Positions 44,501-57,200 of a DNA stretch of 64,000 nt are shown in pieces. How positions within the stretch are numbered: position 1 is the stretch's first letter; every line of letters begins with the position of its first letter. The position numbers and the translations under genes are program-made. Below the pieces are notes generated by a model, which was not told the origin of the DNA, searched no databases, and was given only the letters and a program-made list of their open reading frames with translations. Source of the stretch: Emydura subglobosa (taxonomy: Eukaryota > Chordata > Testudines > Chelidae); contig ML679995.1 in assembly GCA_007922225.1 (NCBI GenBank), positions 1,203,653 to 1,267,652 on the forward strand. Direction: 5' to 3'.

Positions 44501-45606
44501 CCCCACTACGCAGGCTACGTCCCAGGTGAGCGGCACGGCCCCAGGGGAGGACGCGGGGGGGCTAGTTAGGAAGGGACCAAGCGCACGTTCCCGGCAGAGA
44601 AACGGGCGCTCCACGCTGGCTGGCTCCTGCAGTTCCCACCGAAGAAAAGACCAGGAAGGACTCGCAGCAGATCCCTGGAGCTCCCCATCCCCTCTGTCCT
44701 CTCACCAGCCCCAGCCTGCCCCCAGCCCCTCCCGTCTCACGCTGCTGCCTGACAAGCCCAGTGCTGGGGCGCCGCACGGCTGGCTCCAGGGTGTGCGAGA
44801 AATACCATTGCTGGGGGAGGGCTGGCTCAGCTCTTAGCCCCCCCCCCCCGCCCCTGTATCAACGGAGCCTCACCCTCAGCCACGCAACTGCCCTATGGAG
44901 GCTGCCCCAGCTTGCAGCTGCCAGCGGCGCCTCGCCCCGATCGATACAGCCCCGGCTTGTAGCATCAGCGACGCTGCAGAGACCACAGGACCCCAGCGGA
45001 GGGGACAGCGGCTGGGCTGCTGGGCAGAGTTAAGGGGCTTTGGGGACAGGACAATTTCCAGACTGACGTTCGCTGGTTAACGCTGCTCGTAGCTCGGCCT
45101 ATGCAGGGCCGAACATTCGTCTTGCCGGAGCCATGGGCGGGCTCCTAACACAGCGTCCCTGGCACGCAGGAGAGCTGCCGTCAGCCCCACCGGGAGCTTA
45201 CGGTGCTTTGCCTGGGACTGAGCGAGCTGTCCCTGCAGCCCTCACACGGCTTCTCCGGCCCCACTGAGCCTAGGGGCAGCCGGTCGCAGGGGGGCAATGC
45301 CAGCCTGGGGCTGGGGATCCGGGCAGACTAGAGTTAAAGGCCCTGAGCGAGGGGTGCCCAGCCCTGCCCTGCCCCCGGAAGGGGACTCACCCGCCGGGCA
45401 GGTGTTTCACACGCCTCAGCCCACGTTGTCCCTTCCGTAGCTGCAGCCCCACGGCCGTGCCCCCGGCGTTCTCCCCTGCGCCGCGGCCGCTCACTGGCTC
45501 CTCCTCATTGCCCGCAGGCTACAAGTTCCAGTTCGGCCACACCTATGGCCACCTGACCCACAATGCCCTGGGCCTCAGCACCCTGGAGAAGCAGCTGGCG
45601 GACTAG
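41343..45606 (+). CDS. CIMIP2B: CIMIP2B (FAM166B), ciliary microtubule inner protein 2B; 5' end not found
   Basis: CIMIP2B proteins line the lumen of the doublet microtubules of motile cilia. Five coding exons are recognised (41,343-41,590; 42,296-42,456; 43,797-43,935; 44,316-44,525; 45,518-45,606), all with GT/AG borders and consistent phases, giving about 281 residues. The repeated family signature is clear: CGVIPGYTGFIPRAQ at the first junction, then SPYSMEENNPHKCFISGFTGFVPRARF, then LGLLPHYAGYVPGYKFQFGH and the C-terminus THNALGLSTLEKQL. This matches my recollection of the human protein in order and spacing. The expected N-terminal exon (an initiator followed by an FxPGLNP-type motif) is not visible; a 10-N gap lies in the second intron. 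The gene is tail to tail with RUSC2, as I recall for human 9p13.3. Confidence 0.88.
42296..42456 (+). CDS. CIMIP2B: CIMIP2B coding exon
   Basis: Acceptor 'ccgccccag' ends at 42,295 and donor GGCAAA|GTAAGA follows 42,456. Encodes GFIPRAQNLFAKTYTEICKEAR and a glutamine-rich helix; ends on a codon boundary. Confidence 0.85.
42503..42512. other. Assembly gap (10 N)
   Basis: Ten ambiguous bases in the intron 46 bases after a CIMIP2B exon. A run of exactly ten usually marks a gap of unknown size, so intron or even exon sequence may be missing here. Confidence 0.95.
43797..43935 (+). CDS. CIMIP2B: CIMIP2B coding exon
   Basis: Acceptor 'gcacccccag' ends at 43,796 and donor CTCAG|GTGAGC follows 43,935. 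Encodes TATYRTPLPPV, an alanine run and SPYSMEENNPHKCFISG. The phase fits the exon before (codon boundary) and the one after (one base over). Confidence 0.88.
44316..44525 (+). CDS. CIMIP2B: CIMIP2B coding exon
   Basis: Acceptor 'gatctgggcag' ends at 44,315 and donor CCCAG|GTGAGC follows 44,525. Encodes FTGFVPRARFLIGAGYPLTT through LLPHYAGYVP. Confidence 0.92.
45518..45606 (+). CDS. CIMIP2B: CIMIP2B last coding exon
   Basis: Acceptor 'ttgcccgcag' ends at 45,517. Encodes GYKFQFGHTYGHLTHNALG, then LSTLEKQLAD and stop TAG at 45,604-45,606. This is the most conserved part of the family. Confidence 0.93.
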
Positions 45607-45687
45607 AGGCCGCGGCAGGGCGCTGGATGGCTTCCCTTCCGGACGCTGGCTGGAGCCTGCTCGCCCCCCACCCCCGTGTGCATGAGA

Positions 45688-45693
45688 AATAAA
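45688..45693 (+). terminator. Poly(A) signal of CIMIP2B
   Basis: AATAAA 82 bases after the stop codon, giving a very short 3' untranslated region; a GT-rich stretch would be expected soon after, but the sequence instead meets the G/C homopolymers at 45,733. Confidence 0.75.
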
Positions 45694-45732
45694 GAGACGG
45701 AGCCACAAACGCTGCTGCCCTTCCTGTGCAAT

Positions 45733-45776
45733 GGGGGGGGGGGGGGGCCCCAGAGCCCCCCCCCCCCCCCCCCCCC
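45733..45776. repeat. G15/C21 homopolymer inverted repeat
   Basis: Fifteen Gs (45,733-45,747), the spacer CCCCAGAG and twenty-one Cs (45,756-45,776) can fold into a near-perfect GC hairpin or form other non-B structures. It lies about 40 bases after the CIMIP2B poly(A) signal. Homopolymer lengths may be affected by sequencing error. Confidence 0.85.
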
Positions 45777-46754
45777 GGTGTGCCTGACTGTGCTGTGCAG
45801 CATGCAAGGGGAGGCTGGGGTGAAATCAGTGCAGCCCACGCGCCCCGGCCTGGCCCAGGTGAACCAGAGCCTGCAAAGGTGCCCGTGAACCCAGGCGGAG
45901 CCTCCAGCACCCAGCGCCGCTAATCCCAACCTGGGCAGCAACAGCAGCAGCCTCCCCTCCGGGCTGGGGCAGGAAGCCTGGGCTGGTGCCCTGCCCTGTC
46001 AGTGGATGTGGGCAGCCGTGTGCCAGGTGCCCTGTGGAAGGAAAGGTCCCAGGCACCCTGCGGGGCAGGGAATCCCCCACTGCCCGGCTTCATGTATGGC
46101 CACTGCCTTACCCCGAGGGACTGAGCTAGCTGTGCTGGGGGGGGGGGGCGAGTCCCAGTGGGTGTGGCTGCTGCCCCCCACCCAGGCAGGGCCGCCAGCC
46201 CCATCCCGCCCAGCCTGTGGCAAAGTGGGGGGTGATGCTGCATGGCCCGTGGGCTGGTGCTGAGGGGGCGGTGCTGCCGTGGTAGAACAAGGGCAGGCAT
46301 TGCCCCGCCACGCTGCAGGGCTGAGCCCTCCGGGGCGCTGAGCAGCAATGGTCTGTGCAGAACAACTGCGCTGTGTTGTGGCACCGCTGGGCCAGGAGAT
46401 GGGGCCGGGCCCTACGAACAAACCCCTCCAGCGCTGCCCTGGCCCCAGCTTCGGGGCACCAGCCCCACACAGGCAGCAACGAGACACACACGACTGTCCC
46501 CCCACTCACGGGGTGGGTGGGTGCCAGCAGGGTCCGGCATTGTGGCATGCACCAGCTCGTGCCACGCAGCCCCAACTCGGCATGTTTCCCTGGACATGGG
46601 GCTGGGGGTGGCAGCACCTGCAGACGCGGGCGCAGCTGGGCCGGCTCATTTCCTGGCCTTTCCCTTCCCGCCGCGTGGCGCTGCCCCTAGGCCGGGCGCG
46701 TGGGTGGGGCGGCGCACCGGGGCAGGGCGACGTCGCGAGGCCGGCTGTGGGCGG

Positions 46755-48021
46755 GGAGCTGGCTCGGCACCTTTTTTATTAATGTGCATCATAAATAAAG
46801 AAATAAATAACGCCGGGCCCTGGCGGGACACGTCGACGACGGTGCGATGGCCACGCGAGCGATGTACAAGCAGGCGGTAACCGGGCGATGCGGGGCCCGC
46901 GGCCCGGCCATGCCGCTGCGCAGACACGGCACTGCCCTGCACCAAATACTGGCCTGGCCTCACACTAATACTGCCACGGCCTGGCACAGGCCAGCCCCCC
47001 CCCCGCATGCCCCAGGACCGGGTGGTAGGTGCCTGCAGGGGCCAGGCCTGGCATCCCTCCCACCCAGCCCCCAGCAGCACAAGGCAGCCCGGCCTTTCCC
47101 AGCCCCTCCGAGAGCCTGGAGACCTTAACCAGAGCCTGGCCGCGCTGGGAACCCCTCATTGCCCTGGCCCTTCCCCCACCGCTGGGCACACTGCCCTGCC
47201 CCCACCTCCCTCCCACCCCAAGAGAGGAGCACTCCCCCCCCCCCCCCGCGCGGCCCCCATGCCGGGGGCGGATGCCAAGTCTGTGCCAGTCACACAGCAC
47301 CCCACTGGCCAGCTGTGGCCCCGGGCAGCGACTCCATGGCCAGAGCAGTGGATGGGGGGAGGGGAGAGCACCCCAAAGCACTGCGTCTGCACAGGGCTGG
47401 AGCTAACCCCCCCGGGGCGTATCTGCCTCTAACACTGCAGGGCCGTGCGCCTTCGCCAGCTCCTGTGCCCGGAGCAGGCAGCCCTGCGGCATGGCAGTGC
47501 CCGGCTGGCCGGCTGGCACGGGGCTCGGTGTCCGGCTGGCTACAATACATGCCGCGGTATTAATGTCATTAGCGCACGGGGATGCTCTGAGTCTAGCGCA
47601 AAGCGGGCCTGGGGCACTGCAGTGCAGCCTGACGCCACAAGGGGGCAGCCTGCTGAGCAGCGGTCCTGCCACGCCCCTGGGTCCGCGGAGCAGTGCATGC
47701 TGGGGATTGTAGTCTGCAGCCATCCCCTGCCCAGTCCAGCAGCTGGGCGCCAGGGCAGCAGCAGTGCTGCTACATACGAGTCCCCGGCGCGTGGCCAGGC
47801 CCTGGGCACGTGGCGACACCACGTCTGCCCATGCGGCGCCAGGTCCCCGGGACGCAGCAGCCTGCGGCAGGGCATGGGGCGGGCGAGGCTGCCCCCAGGT
47901 TTCTGTAACGGCAGGGAGGGACCGGCCGGGCGAGACGCTGTGTCCGTTCCCCCGGCCAGGCGGCCCCCGCGGAGCAGTCTCACTAGCCCGTGGTCCTGTG
48001 CGTGGCAGGCAGCCCGGCCCC
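46755..48021 (-). other. RUSC2: RUSC2 3' untranslated region
   Basis: Sequence from the RUSC2 stop codon down to just past a minus-strand AATAAA at 46,780-46,775 (TTTATT on the plus strand). The length, about 1.25 kb, is inferred from that signal. The nearby plus-strand text also has AATAAA motifs (46,792-46,808), but no plus-strand gene ends here. Confidence 0.55.
46775..46780 (-). terminator. Probable poly(A) signal of RUSC2
   Basis: AATAAA on the minus strand, the first strong match downstream of the RUSC2 stop in a region otherwise very GC-rich. Confidence 0.55.
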
Positions 48022-48202
48022 TCAGTAGTCCTCGTCCGCCGGGTGGGTGACGTACATGATGGGCACCAGCCCCCGCTGCGAGCCCAGGCCGCACCGCAGC
48101 CAGTCGCCGTCCACCTTGGCCAGCACGCGCAGCACGTCCCCTTTGTTGAAGCTCAGCTGTCCCGCCTCGGTGGCGATGTGATGGCAAAGGGCTTTCACCT
48201 CG
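48022..48202 (-). CDS. RUSC2: RUSC2 last coding exon, SH3 domain
   Basis: Acceptor CCCCGCAG| before 48,202; stop TGA at 48,024-48,022. Encodes [20 protein letters not shown], then GDVLRVL, the GDWLRC tryptophan and GLVPIMYV. These are the RT-loop, binding-surface tryptophan and the Pro/Tyr positions of an SH3 fold. The usual ALYDY motif is replaced by ALCHH, as in the family. Confidence 0.95.
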
Positions 48203-51200
48203 CTGCGGGGAGAGCGGAGGGGAGGCCACGTTACAGCCCGGCGCCCTCTGGCCCTTGGCACGGCTGTGGGGGGGGGCGGGCTCCACGCTGGCCAGAGGGG
48301 GGCAAACAAAACGCTCCCCGACACCCAGCTTGGACAGCTGCACCCCCTTCCCCTGCCAGAGCCCTGCCCCCCACGAAACCCGTTACAATGCTTCCCAACC
48401 CCACAGCTCCCTGGCGTGGAATGTGGGGCAGCCAGGGCGCTGGGGCAGGGGCTGTCTCAGCCTCAGAGTGGGGGGGATGGCCAAGGCGAGGTTTGGGGTG
48501 TGTGGGGCAGGGCAGGCAGGGAAGGGTTCAGGGCGCGTCGCTCAGCGAGTGAAGCGTGCACCAAGCGCAGCTGCACCCCACGGCTCACCTGGCGGCTGAG
48601 CTGCCCTCGAGATCCCACGGGGTTGGGCCGTCATTGCGCCGCAGGAGGGCCGGGGTCCAGCCAGCTGGGCCAGTCCCCGCAGGCGGCCGTGGCTCTCAGG
48701 ACAGAAGCTGGCACTGAGCTGGGCGCTCCGAGCAGCCGGCAGGGAGAGCGCAGCAGTGCGTGGGGGGCCTGTGAGCGGAGCCGCTCGCCCCAGCAGCGCC
48801 CTGTTGAGCCAGCTGGGCGCTGGGCACCGGACAGAGCCCCCTTAGCACCTAGAGCCTGGGGATGGACGGGGCCAGACTAATCCCTCCTCAGCCTGGGCTC
48901 CACGCCCACCCCAGGTCTCCCCCTAAAGGCCAGCGCTGCTCACCAGGGGGTTCTGGGGGGCAGGCCCCCGGCCGGCTGCTGTTCCGGGGGCTCGCTGGGC
49001 AGCTCCGTCGGCAGCCGGTCGGGCTCGGGGGTCGCCTCTCTCCACATTCCTGCCCCCACCGTCTGGGCCAGGAGCTGGAACATGGACTTGTCCAGGGTCA
49101 GCCAGCCAGAGGGCAACCTGAAAGGGAAGGGGGTGGAGTCAGCCAGGGACGTGTGCCGGGGCCCCAGTGCCCAGAGCTGTGCCCGCCAGATGGCGTGGGC
49201 CCCGCCGGGGGAGACAGGTTACATCCCTAGCCCGAAAGACCCCCGCAGGCCCTGCACCCACAGCGGGATCGCGTCACCCCGGAAATGCAGCCACCTCTGG
49301 GGAGGGCAGATGCATGGGGCACATCCCAGCTCAGGCAGTGCCCTGGCCTGAGACATCCTGCCCCAGAGCACGCCGGCTCAGCTCCTCCCTGCTACCTCGG
49401 GGCCTGAGGGGCTCAGGGGAGCCGCTGCCGCTCAAGGCGCTGGGCCCCGGAGTTGTCTCCTGTGGGGCAGCCCCTGGCCCCTGCCCGGGGCTCTGGGAGA
49501 TACAGGCCCAGCACGAACCCGCCTGCCACCCCCCGGGTTACCAGCCCTCTGGGCCCCTCCCTACCTGTTGGCCGGCCTGGCCTCCTTCTGCACTTTCCTC
49601 GCCCCGAACAGGTGGCCCCACTTGATGGGCTGGCTGCTGTCGGGGGCGCCGGGGCTGCTCCCCTCAGGCGGGGGCGCGGCCGCCCCCGGTCTCTGCAGAG
49701 CCCCGTTTTCCTTCTCCTTGCTGCGCCTCAGCTCTGCCAGCACCGAGTCCGGCGGGCTCCCCATCCAGGAGGGCCAGCTCCTCGCGCTGCCCTCGCCAGC
49801 GGGCGCCAGCTGCGCCTTCCCCCCCGGCTCTGCCACGGCTCTGGGCCTCTCCTCCACGGGGCAGGCCTCCGCCCCCTCCACCACGCCCTCGCGGGGCGGT
49901 GGCGCCCTCCTGCCCTCGGCCGGCCTGGGCGCGGCTCCGGGTGCCGCCTTCTTCTTCTCGGGGCGGGCGAACTTGGAGCCTGCAGCCGAGCCCTCGATGT
50001 AAACCTGGGAGCTCTGCATGAGCTGGTACCACCAGCCGGCCTGCTTGTCCTTCCTCCCCTCCCAGGCGCCCTCCTTCGCCTTCCTCTGTTCCTCCTCCCG
50101 GCCGCCCGCCCCCTTGACCCCTTCACAGGCCGCTGCCTCCTGGTCCCGGCCTGCAGCCGGCCCCTCTTCCCCGGTGCCCGCCTGGCGCTGCTCCGGGGGG
50201 GCGCTCCAGCCGTCAGGCTCCTCGGCGCCGGCCCGGGTCCGCATCAGCTGCAGGGTGGAGTGCACGGAGAGCAGCAGGTCCTGCTTGACGCGGAGCAGCT
50301 CCTTCCGCTGCTGCTGCTCCCTGCCCATCTGCAGCAGGTGGTGCTCGAAGAGCAGGTCCAGGCTGAAGGGCAGCAGGGACAAGGGCTGGAGCAGGAGCAG
50401 CAGCTCCTCCAGCAGGGCCTGGCAGACGCTGTGAGCCAGGCACAGGAAGCCCACGGGCTGGTAGTGCGCCAGGACGATGTCTGCAGGCGGAGGGACAGCC
50501 ATCAGAGCCCAGCGCACCCGCCCCGACGCCAGCGACACGCTTCCCAGGCGGCAGGGCGGGGGGCAGCCGGCATGGCCGTGGGGCAGGGGGCCAGCCCGGG
50601 GAGCGGTGGGGCCCGCCAGCGCCGGGCAAACCTCCTGTGGGACCCTGACGTGCCTGGGGCAGAGCCGGCCAGGCTCCCGCATCTCACTCAGACGGTCCCC
50701 ACCCAGCAGCCAGGCCCCGTTGTACCAGCCGTGCCGTGTCCCCGCGTCTGCCCTACGGCCCAGGATCAGCGCCCTCGGCCCCTCGCACCCCCGGGAAGTA
50801 GGCGGCAGCCAACGAGCGTCAGCACCTGCAGGGCCCGTCACACGGGACCAGCCCCATCTCCGCGCAGCCGCGAGCCGCGGGAAACTCGCCCGCTGGGGAA
50901 CAGCGCTGCCGTGACGCTGAAGAGCCGGTAGCTGGGGCTGGCGGGTGAGGGGGGGCTCCCGATGGGACACGAGAGCCCTCCCTAACCCGGCCAAAACCCG
51001 CGGCCCCCCCCCCCCCCGACCCGTGGGGGGTGGCAGGCCCCGCCAGGCAAGGGGTTCAGTGCTTTGCAAACACGAATGGATCCGGCCCGCCCTGCTGCCG
51101 GCGAGCGTCACCCTCCCAGCTCCTCGGCCAGTTGGCCACGGTGCTGCAGCGCAGGGAGACAAACCCCGTCCCATCCCCGCACGCCCATGCCTTGGCCGCA

Positions 51201-54200
51201 GACCCGGCCCGGTCCCGGCCGACACGCACAGCTGCGTTCCAGGGACAGCGAGGGCCTCGCTCGGCTCCAAGGGGAACGTCCCCACCCGCCCCTCCGTGCT
51301 CAGGGGCCCAGGTTTCTCTGCTGTCGTGTGCCCTGCCCCAGGGGGCCCCTCCACCCAGCAGCGTGGGGCCGGAGACCCAGGGCTGCAGCAGAGCTGAGGG
51401 GAAGCAGCCAAGCAACGCGGCGACAGGGCCCCAGGATGCTCTGCTCCAGGCGGCTGAGCTGCGAATCAGGGACCCTCCCAAAGGAGCCTCTCGTTTTGGG
51501 GATCCCCGACCCCTGAGTGCTGCTGAAACCCCCCAGGCGAGGGATGAGCCCCCGGCTCAGAGGAAGAATGGAGCAGGTCTTGTTCAGCTCGCAGGCACGT
51601 CTGCAACCCCCCGTCTCTGCTAGGCTGCCCATGCTGTGTTCTGCCCAGCCCCGAACCCAGGCCCCTGCACTGTGCCCGTCTGCTCTGCCCACCCCTGCAC
51701 TCTGCCCCCCGCGCTCTGCCCGGCCCCCCCAGGCACTTACCTTCGTGGTTATACAGGTGATTGACCCAGAACTCCAGGGAGCGGAGGCTGCAGGAAAGGA
51801 AACAAGCAGTAAAGGTGAGCCCCAACGACACACCTTTGACCCAACTCCTTCCAGATGTTCTGTGGGAAGCAGCACAGCTGGAGTGGGGCAGCTTCCCAGC
51901 TGAGCCTGGCGGGGAGCAATGGGGGGCTCAGAACACAATGCGGGGGGGAGGCTAATTCCCCAGCTGCAAACGCCACAGGGCTGCCCAGGGCCCCAGCACT
52001 GAAGAGGCCGTGTTGCTCTCCCACAGGTGAGCTGCTGCTGTGACCACACGTCCTGCTGTGACCGTCCCAGCCCAGCCTGCTCTGGCCGAGGGATCCGGGG
52101 GAGTCTGCGCAAGGGGAGCCGTGCCGGGCCAGGGCCAGGGTGAGCACAGCTGGCCTGTGATCTGCCAACACGTGAGTAGGTCCAGGGGCAGGCCGGGCAG
52201 CCGGATGCGCCGGAGAGAGGGGCAGAGACGATGCTGGAATGTTTCATTCCCTGACTCCAGGCGGTGCCAGCCCTGAAACCCGCCCCGGAGGCAAGGGAGA
52301 GGCTCCGGCCAAAGCCTGCTCAGAGGGGACGTGGAGCGACTCTGCCCGAGCCATTTGGCGCAGGGTCAGAGCCCAGGGGATGAATCGAAGCCCTTGCATG
52401 TGGCTAGCCCGGCCTGCGGCGTTAGCCGGGGAGCGCTGGGAATCTCAGTCCCTTTGTTTGCTTCGGCCCGTGACGCAGCCTGCCCAACTCAGCCACTTCT
52501 TGCTTTGGTTCTAGCGGCTTCTCTGTCGGGGTCTCGTGCGCTGGGTTCCCCGGCCTGTGGGGAAGGGTTAAACCAAAGCGACCGCAGAGGCGGTTACAGA
52601 CGACAAGCCACAGAACCGTATCTACACCCCCCAACACACGCACCGTCCCCAGCCCAGCACGCCCACAGGCCTGCCCAGCCCAGCATCAGCATTAACCGGC
52701 TGGGTGGGGAGGTCTGCGACCGCTCCAAGTTCTCCCATGGCCAGCGCTTGCCTAGTCCCCCTCTGGCAAATCGCCGCCGTTTCCCCAGCTCTTGGGGCAA
52801 ACGTTCCCCGTGCCTGGTTTCTGGAGCGCTCTGGGGCTCAGGGACTAGTGCGGCGGCCGGCGGGCAGGGAGGGGCGCTGGCCCTGCCCTGCCCAGGCTGG
52901 TCCCACGGCAGCACGGAGGTGAGTCGCGTCGCAGGCGGGCCGCTTACTTGAGAAGGCCGAAGATGAAGGCGTTGAATCTCATGCTGGGGCTGGTCAGCTC
53001 GGCGTACTGGCTGATCTTGCTGTGCAGACTATGCAGCACCTTGGTGGAGGGGCCTGTGAGACGAGGGGACGTTAGTCACGGAGCAGGGGCAGGAACGGAG
53101 CCTCCCGGGCCGCAGCCTAAAGGACAGGATCCGGCCGGGGCCTTGTCTGCCCCACCATGCTGCGCATTCTGTCGTCTGCTCCGTGGGGAGCATGGGGCTC
53201 CCTGCCGGCGCTGGGGAAGGAAGCAGCTCCTGCCGTGCCCGTCGGGGCCCACAGGAAAGGACAGTCGCCTGTCACCCCGCTTTGGAAACTGGGGACAGCT
53301 TCAACTCATGTCTGGGCCCCAGTGGCAGAGCCCGCCTGGCTCCAGGGGCGGCTGGCACTGGCGCTGTGCGAGGAGACTTGCTCGCACTAACTCTTCGCAC
53401 CAGCGGCAGCGTGTGAGCAGTGGGTGGGCTAGTGTCTGGGACGGGATAGTTCTCGGCACAGCTCGCCCCCCTGCTGCTCACATGCTAGCACGATTCCAGC
53501 TGGCGCAGGCCAGCACCACCAGCTCACAGCACAGCCGTGCCCCTGGAGAGCCGCTGCCGGAGCAGACTGCAACCCGCCCAGGAGCAGGGGCCAGAGGTCC
53601 CGTTGCTGCGGGGACAGTTCCCAGTACAGCCCCCAGCACAGCAGAGTCTGGGCCGGCCTGCCTCGACTGCAAACCCACTCCCATAGCAGGACCGCGTCTG
53701 CCTGCAGCCCGGGGTCTCTGGGGGGTGGTGCTCGCTAGGACCCCACCTCCGAGGGAGCTGGCAGCAGAGGGTGCGGGCGCCGGGCACCGTCTCACCCATA
53801 GCCCAGCACCCGGGGCCTGGTCCTACCGGAGAAGTGAGCGTGCGGTAGCACCTCTCGCTCCACGCCCGGCTGGCCCTGCTCCAGCCCTGCCTGGGAGCCG
53901 TGCACCCAATCCCCATCGGCTCTGAGCACGGGGCCCCGCATCCTTGTTGCTATCGAGGGACGAGCCGGCAGCTAGTCAGACCTGGCCACTCCTGAGACAG
54001 CAGCTGGGGGCTAGGAGCCGGGCACCCGCCAGGCCGTCTGGAGAGCAGAGCCGATCTGGGAGGGCAGCGTCTGGGCTCAGCATCAGGGAGCCCTCGGCCC
54101 CAGCCGGCTGCAGGGTCAGAGCCGGGGGCTTGGCTGGAAGCTGCGTCTGACTGGAGCCCAAACCAGGTAACTAAGGAACTGGGGCTGATATCGCAACCTC

Positions 54201-57200
54201 GGACTAGCTGAGCAGCTCATCTCACACCCCCGGAGCATGCACAGACGCACAGGCCTCGCTCGCCCCTGGACACACACAGGCAGGGTGTGCCCCAAAGGGC
54301 TGGGGTCATGGGAAATGCCCCAGCTAACCAGCCCAGCAGCATGCTCTGGGGAGGGGGGGGTCTGGCTGCCGTCAGCCCAGGCCCCCTGCTTGGGTGCAGT
54401 GTTAGTGGGTTCCTGGTGCAGGAGCAAACCTCACGCCCAGGGCTGGGCTGAACGGTACCTAGCTGGGTGGACGCCTCCACCACGCTCCAGGGGGTGTTCT
54501 TCCGCTGGCCGATGATCACGTCCAGCACGTAGCCCTTCAGCCCGTCGCTCAGGATGTCCCGGATGGCCGGGCACAGGTACTTCAGGATGAGGTGCCCCAC
54601 GTTGGGGCTCACCGAGCTGTTCCCCAGCTTGGCCTGGGAGAGAGCAGGTGGGAGGCAGAGGGTCAGTGGCGGTGCCGCTGAGTGCTCGGCGTCCTGCTGC
54701 AGGGAGTTCCAGGGGTGAGGGCTGGGGCTGCACTGACGGGGCTGGCCAGCGCGGGGGGCTGGGTGAAGTAAACAGCTCCGAGGTGTGCAGTGCTGAGCCC
54801 GGCAGCTCCTCCAGTGAGCGGGTCACACCTGCACGTTCAGACTATCCCATGCTGCCCCTCCGCCATCAGCTGCCCCCGGGGCCATTTCGCCACCGTGCGC
54901 TGCAGGCAAAGGCTGGTGCTGGCTCTGTTACATCCTGCGGGGTACGGGCGACCCCTCTCTGCCAGCAGCCCCCAGCCCCAGCCACGCGTAGGCCCCACGA
55001 GCGCATCCCCACGGCAGCGAGCCCCTCCCCGCCCCTCCGGCTGCTTTTCCTTGCGGACTGGCAAAGCAGAGCAGCCCCTGGCCCTGGAGTAACCACCATT
55101 CCTGGTGTAAGGGACCCCACCCGCCCCATCACGACCGACTCAGAGCCAGGATGCCCGCAGGCAAGCGGCCATTCCCTGCGCCACCGCCGGCACGTTGGGA
55201 GCCGGAGCCAGTGGCCGCGTGGCTGGCAGAGGGGCCTGCAGCGCAGGAGGGGCTACCTGTGGGCGCAGGGCGGCAGAGGACCCAGCATGTTACGGAGCAG
55301 GGCAGGCGCGTTAGCGAGCTCCGGCACCTGGCTCGGGCTCAAAAGCTGCAACCTCACAAGACGGAGCCGAGGGCGCCGGTTCCCTGAGTCCGATCACACT
55401 GCGGCTCCGGGGCGGGGGGTGGAGGGGGGCAGGGGATGTTGACGAAGGTTTAACACGCTATGAAAATATTGCCGTGCCCCGGGGGTGAGCTAGTGGGCCA
55501 ACAGCAGTGCTGCGCTGGCCCCCACCCCCCGGCCCATGGGACCCACGGCCCAGCCCCAGCACGCGGCAGAAGGGCAGCGGTGTTACCTTCACCCCCAGAT
55601 CCCGGCTCGTTCCGAAGTGAGCCACGATCAGATCCACGGCCGTGTTGATCGCCTTCACCAGCCCTGGAGGACAGAGACCGCGTCAGGGGAGGCCCTGGGA
55701 GCTGCCGGGGGAGCCAGGCTGCCTGCACAGCGCCAGCGCCCCGACACCCCCCGTCCACATGCTGGTTTTACCGCATTCAGGTGACAGCGAGCCCCCCCAG
55801 GCTGCCAGCTGATGCCCCATCCCGGCCACCCCCCACGTCTGGCTAGGAGCAGAGCCGGCTCTCTGCCCCCATGGATCAGCCAGCACCCTCCCCCCCCCCC
55901 GTGCCCGGCTCTGCAAGGGGAGCAGGCTGGCGAAGGGCAGGGTGTAGCCAACGGGTGGCAAAGGTTCACAGGGACAATAGGTGCTGCTGGAGCCGAGGGA
56001 TGTTCCCAGGAAGGGCTCTGGGGTGGCTGGCTGGGGGGATGTGCTGGGTGTGGGGGGTGAGGGGGGGCCGTGCCGGGCTCCGGCCCTGCTGGGGTAGCTC
56101 TGTTTAAAGCTACGAGGCACAGGAACAAGCTGTGGACCCGTCAGCGCTGGAGAGCTGGCGCAGGACGCGGGCTGGGCCCCCGGGAACGGGCTTGGGTGCC
56201 CCCTGCATCGACAGCGGCACAGGAAGGGGCCGCGGCTCAGGGCGCAGCGGCAGTTCCAAGCGTGTCCTGAAAGTGGAGCCTTTGCTCGGGGCTTCGCTGC
56301 GCTCTCGGCCCCCCTACCTCTCTTCTGCAGCAGGTCGATGGAGATGGACTCCGCGCTGCCGTCCGGGGACAGGCAGAACTCGGCCGGAGGCTTCTCGGCC
56401 AGGGAGAAGTACTCGGGGAAGAAGTCGGAGCAGCTGAGCTGCAGCTGTCTCACAGGCTGGCCTGCGGGCCGGAGACAGGAAGCGCGATCAGTCCGAGAGG
56501 CAGGCGAAGGCAGCCCTGCCCTAGCTGGGACCCGCCCGCTCCCGAGGTAGCCGGCAGCAGCAGGTACTTGCCAGCAGCCCGGCCGAGCCCAGGGCCAGTG
56601 CCGCATGGCTCTCGGCGTGGCATGCGCCCGGTGGGGCAGTGACTCGACGGGACAGCCCTGGTTCGCACGGCTCTCCCATGCGCGGCGCCCCGTCTCACAG
56701 CACGCTCACCACCAGGGCATGCCGAACCCAGCTCCTGGCTCAGGCTGGGGCTGGCCAGGCTGGGGGGGTCACCGGCCCCAGGCCGGACGTCCAGGGCTGC
56801 CCGACAGGCGCACACAGCACGGACGCCCCCGCCAGCCGCCCCACTGCTCACTGCCGTGGCCAGCCCGCGCCGCACGCCACCCTCGCCCCCGCGACTCTCC
56901 CAGGGGAAGTGATGCAAGGGCTCTTTAACCTGTTCTTCCTCTGTCCTTTCCTGCTGGGGGGGCCGGTGGCTGTCGCTGCACAGCTTACGCTGGCCGGGGG
57001 AGGTTTGGGACGGTCCCTAGATCCTGCGGGTTTGTTGCATGGTCTGGGCCAGCCCCCAAGAAAGCTCGGCCCTCGGCCCAGGCGGCTCAGGCGGGCTGGG
57101 GACTCGTGCTGGGGTCAGCCAGTCCTGGGCACAGGGCAGCGTTTGCCTCCCCCTCCCCCTGTACCGGCGGTGGGGGCACAGCCCAGTACCAGCACCTTCC

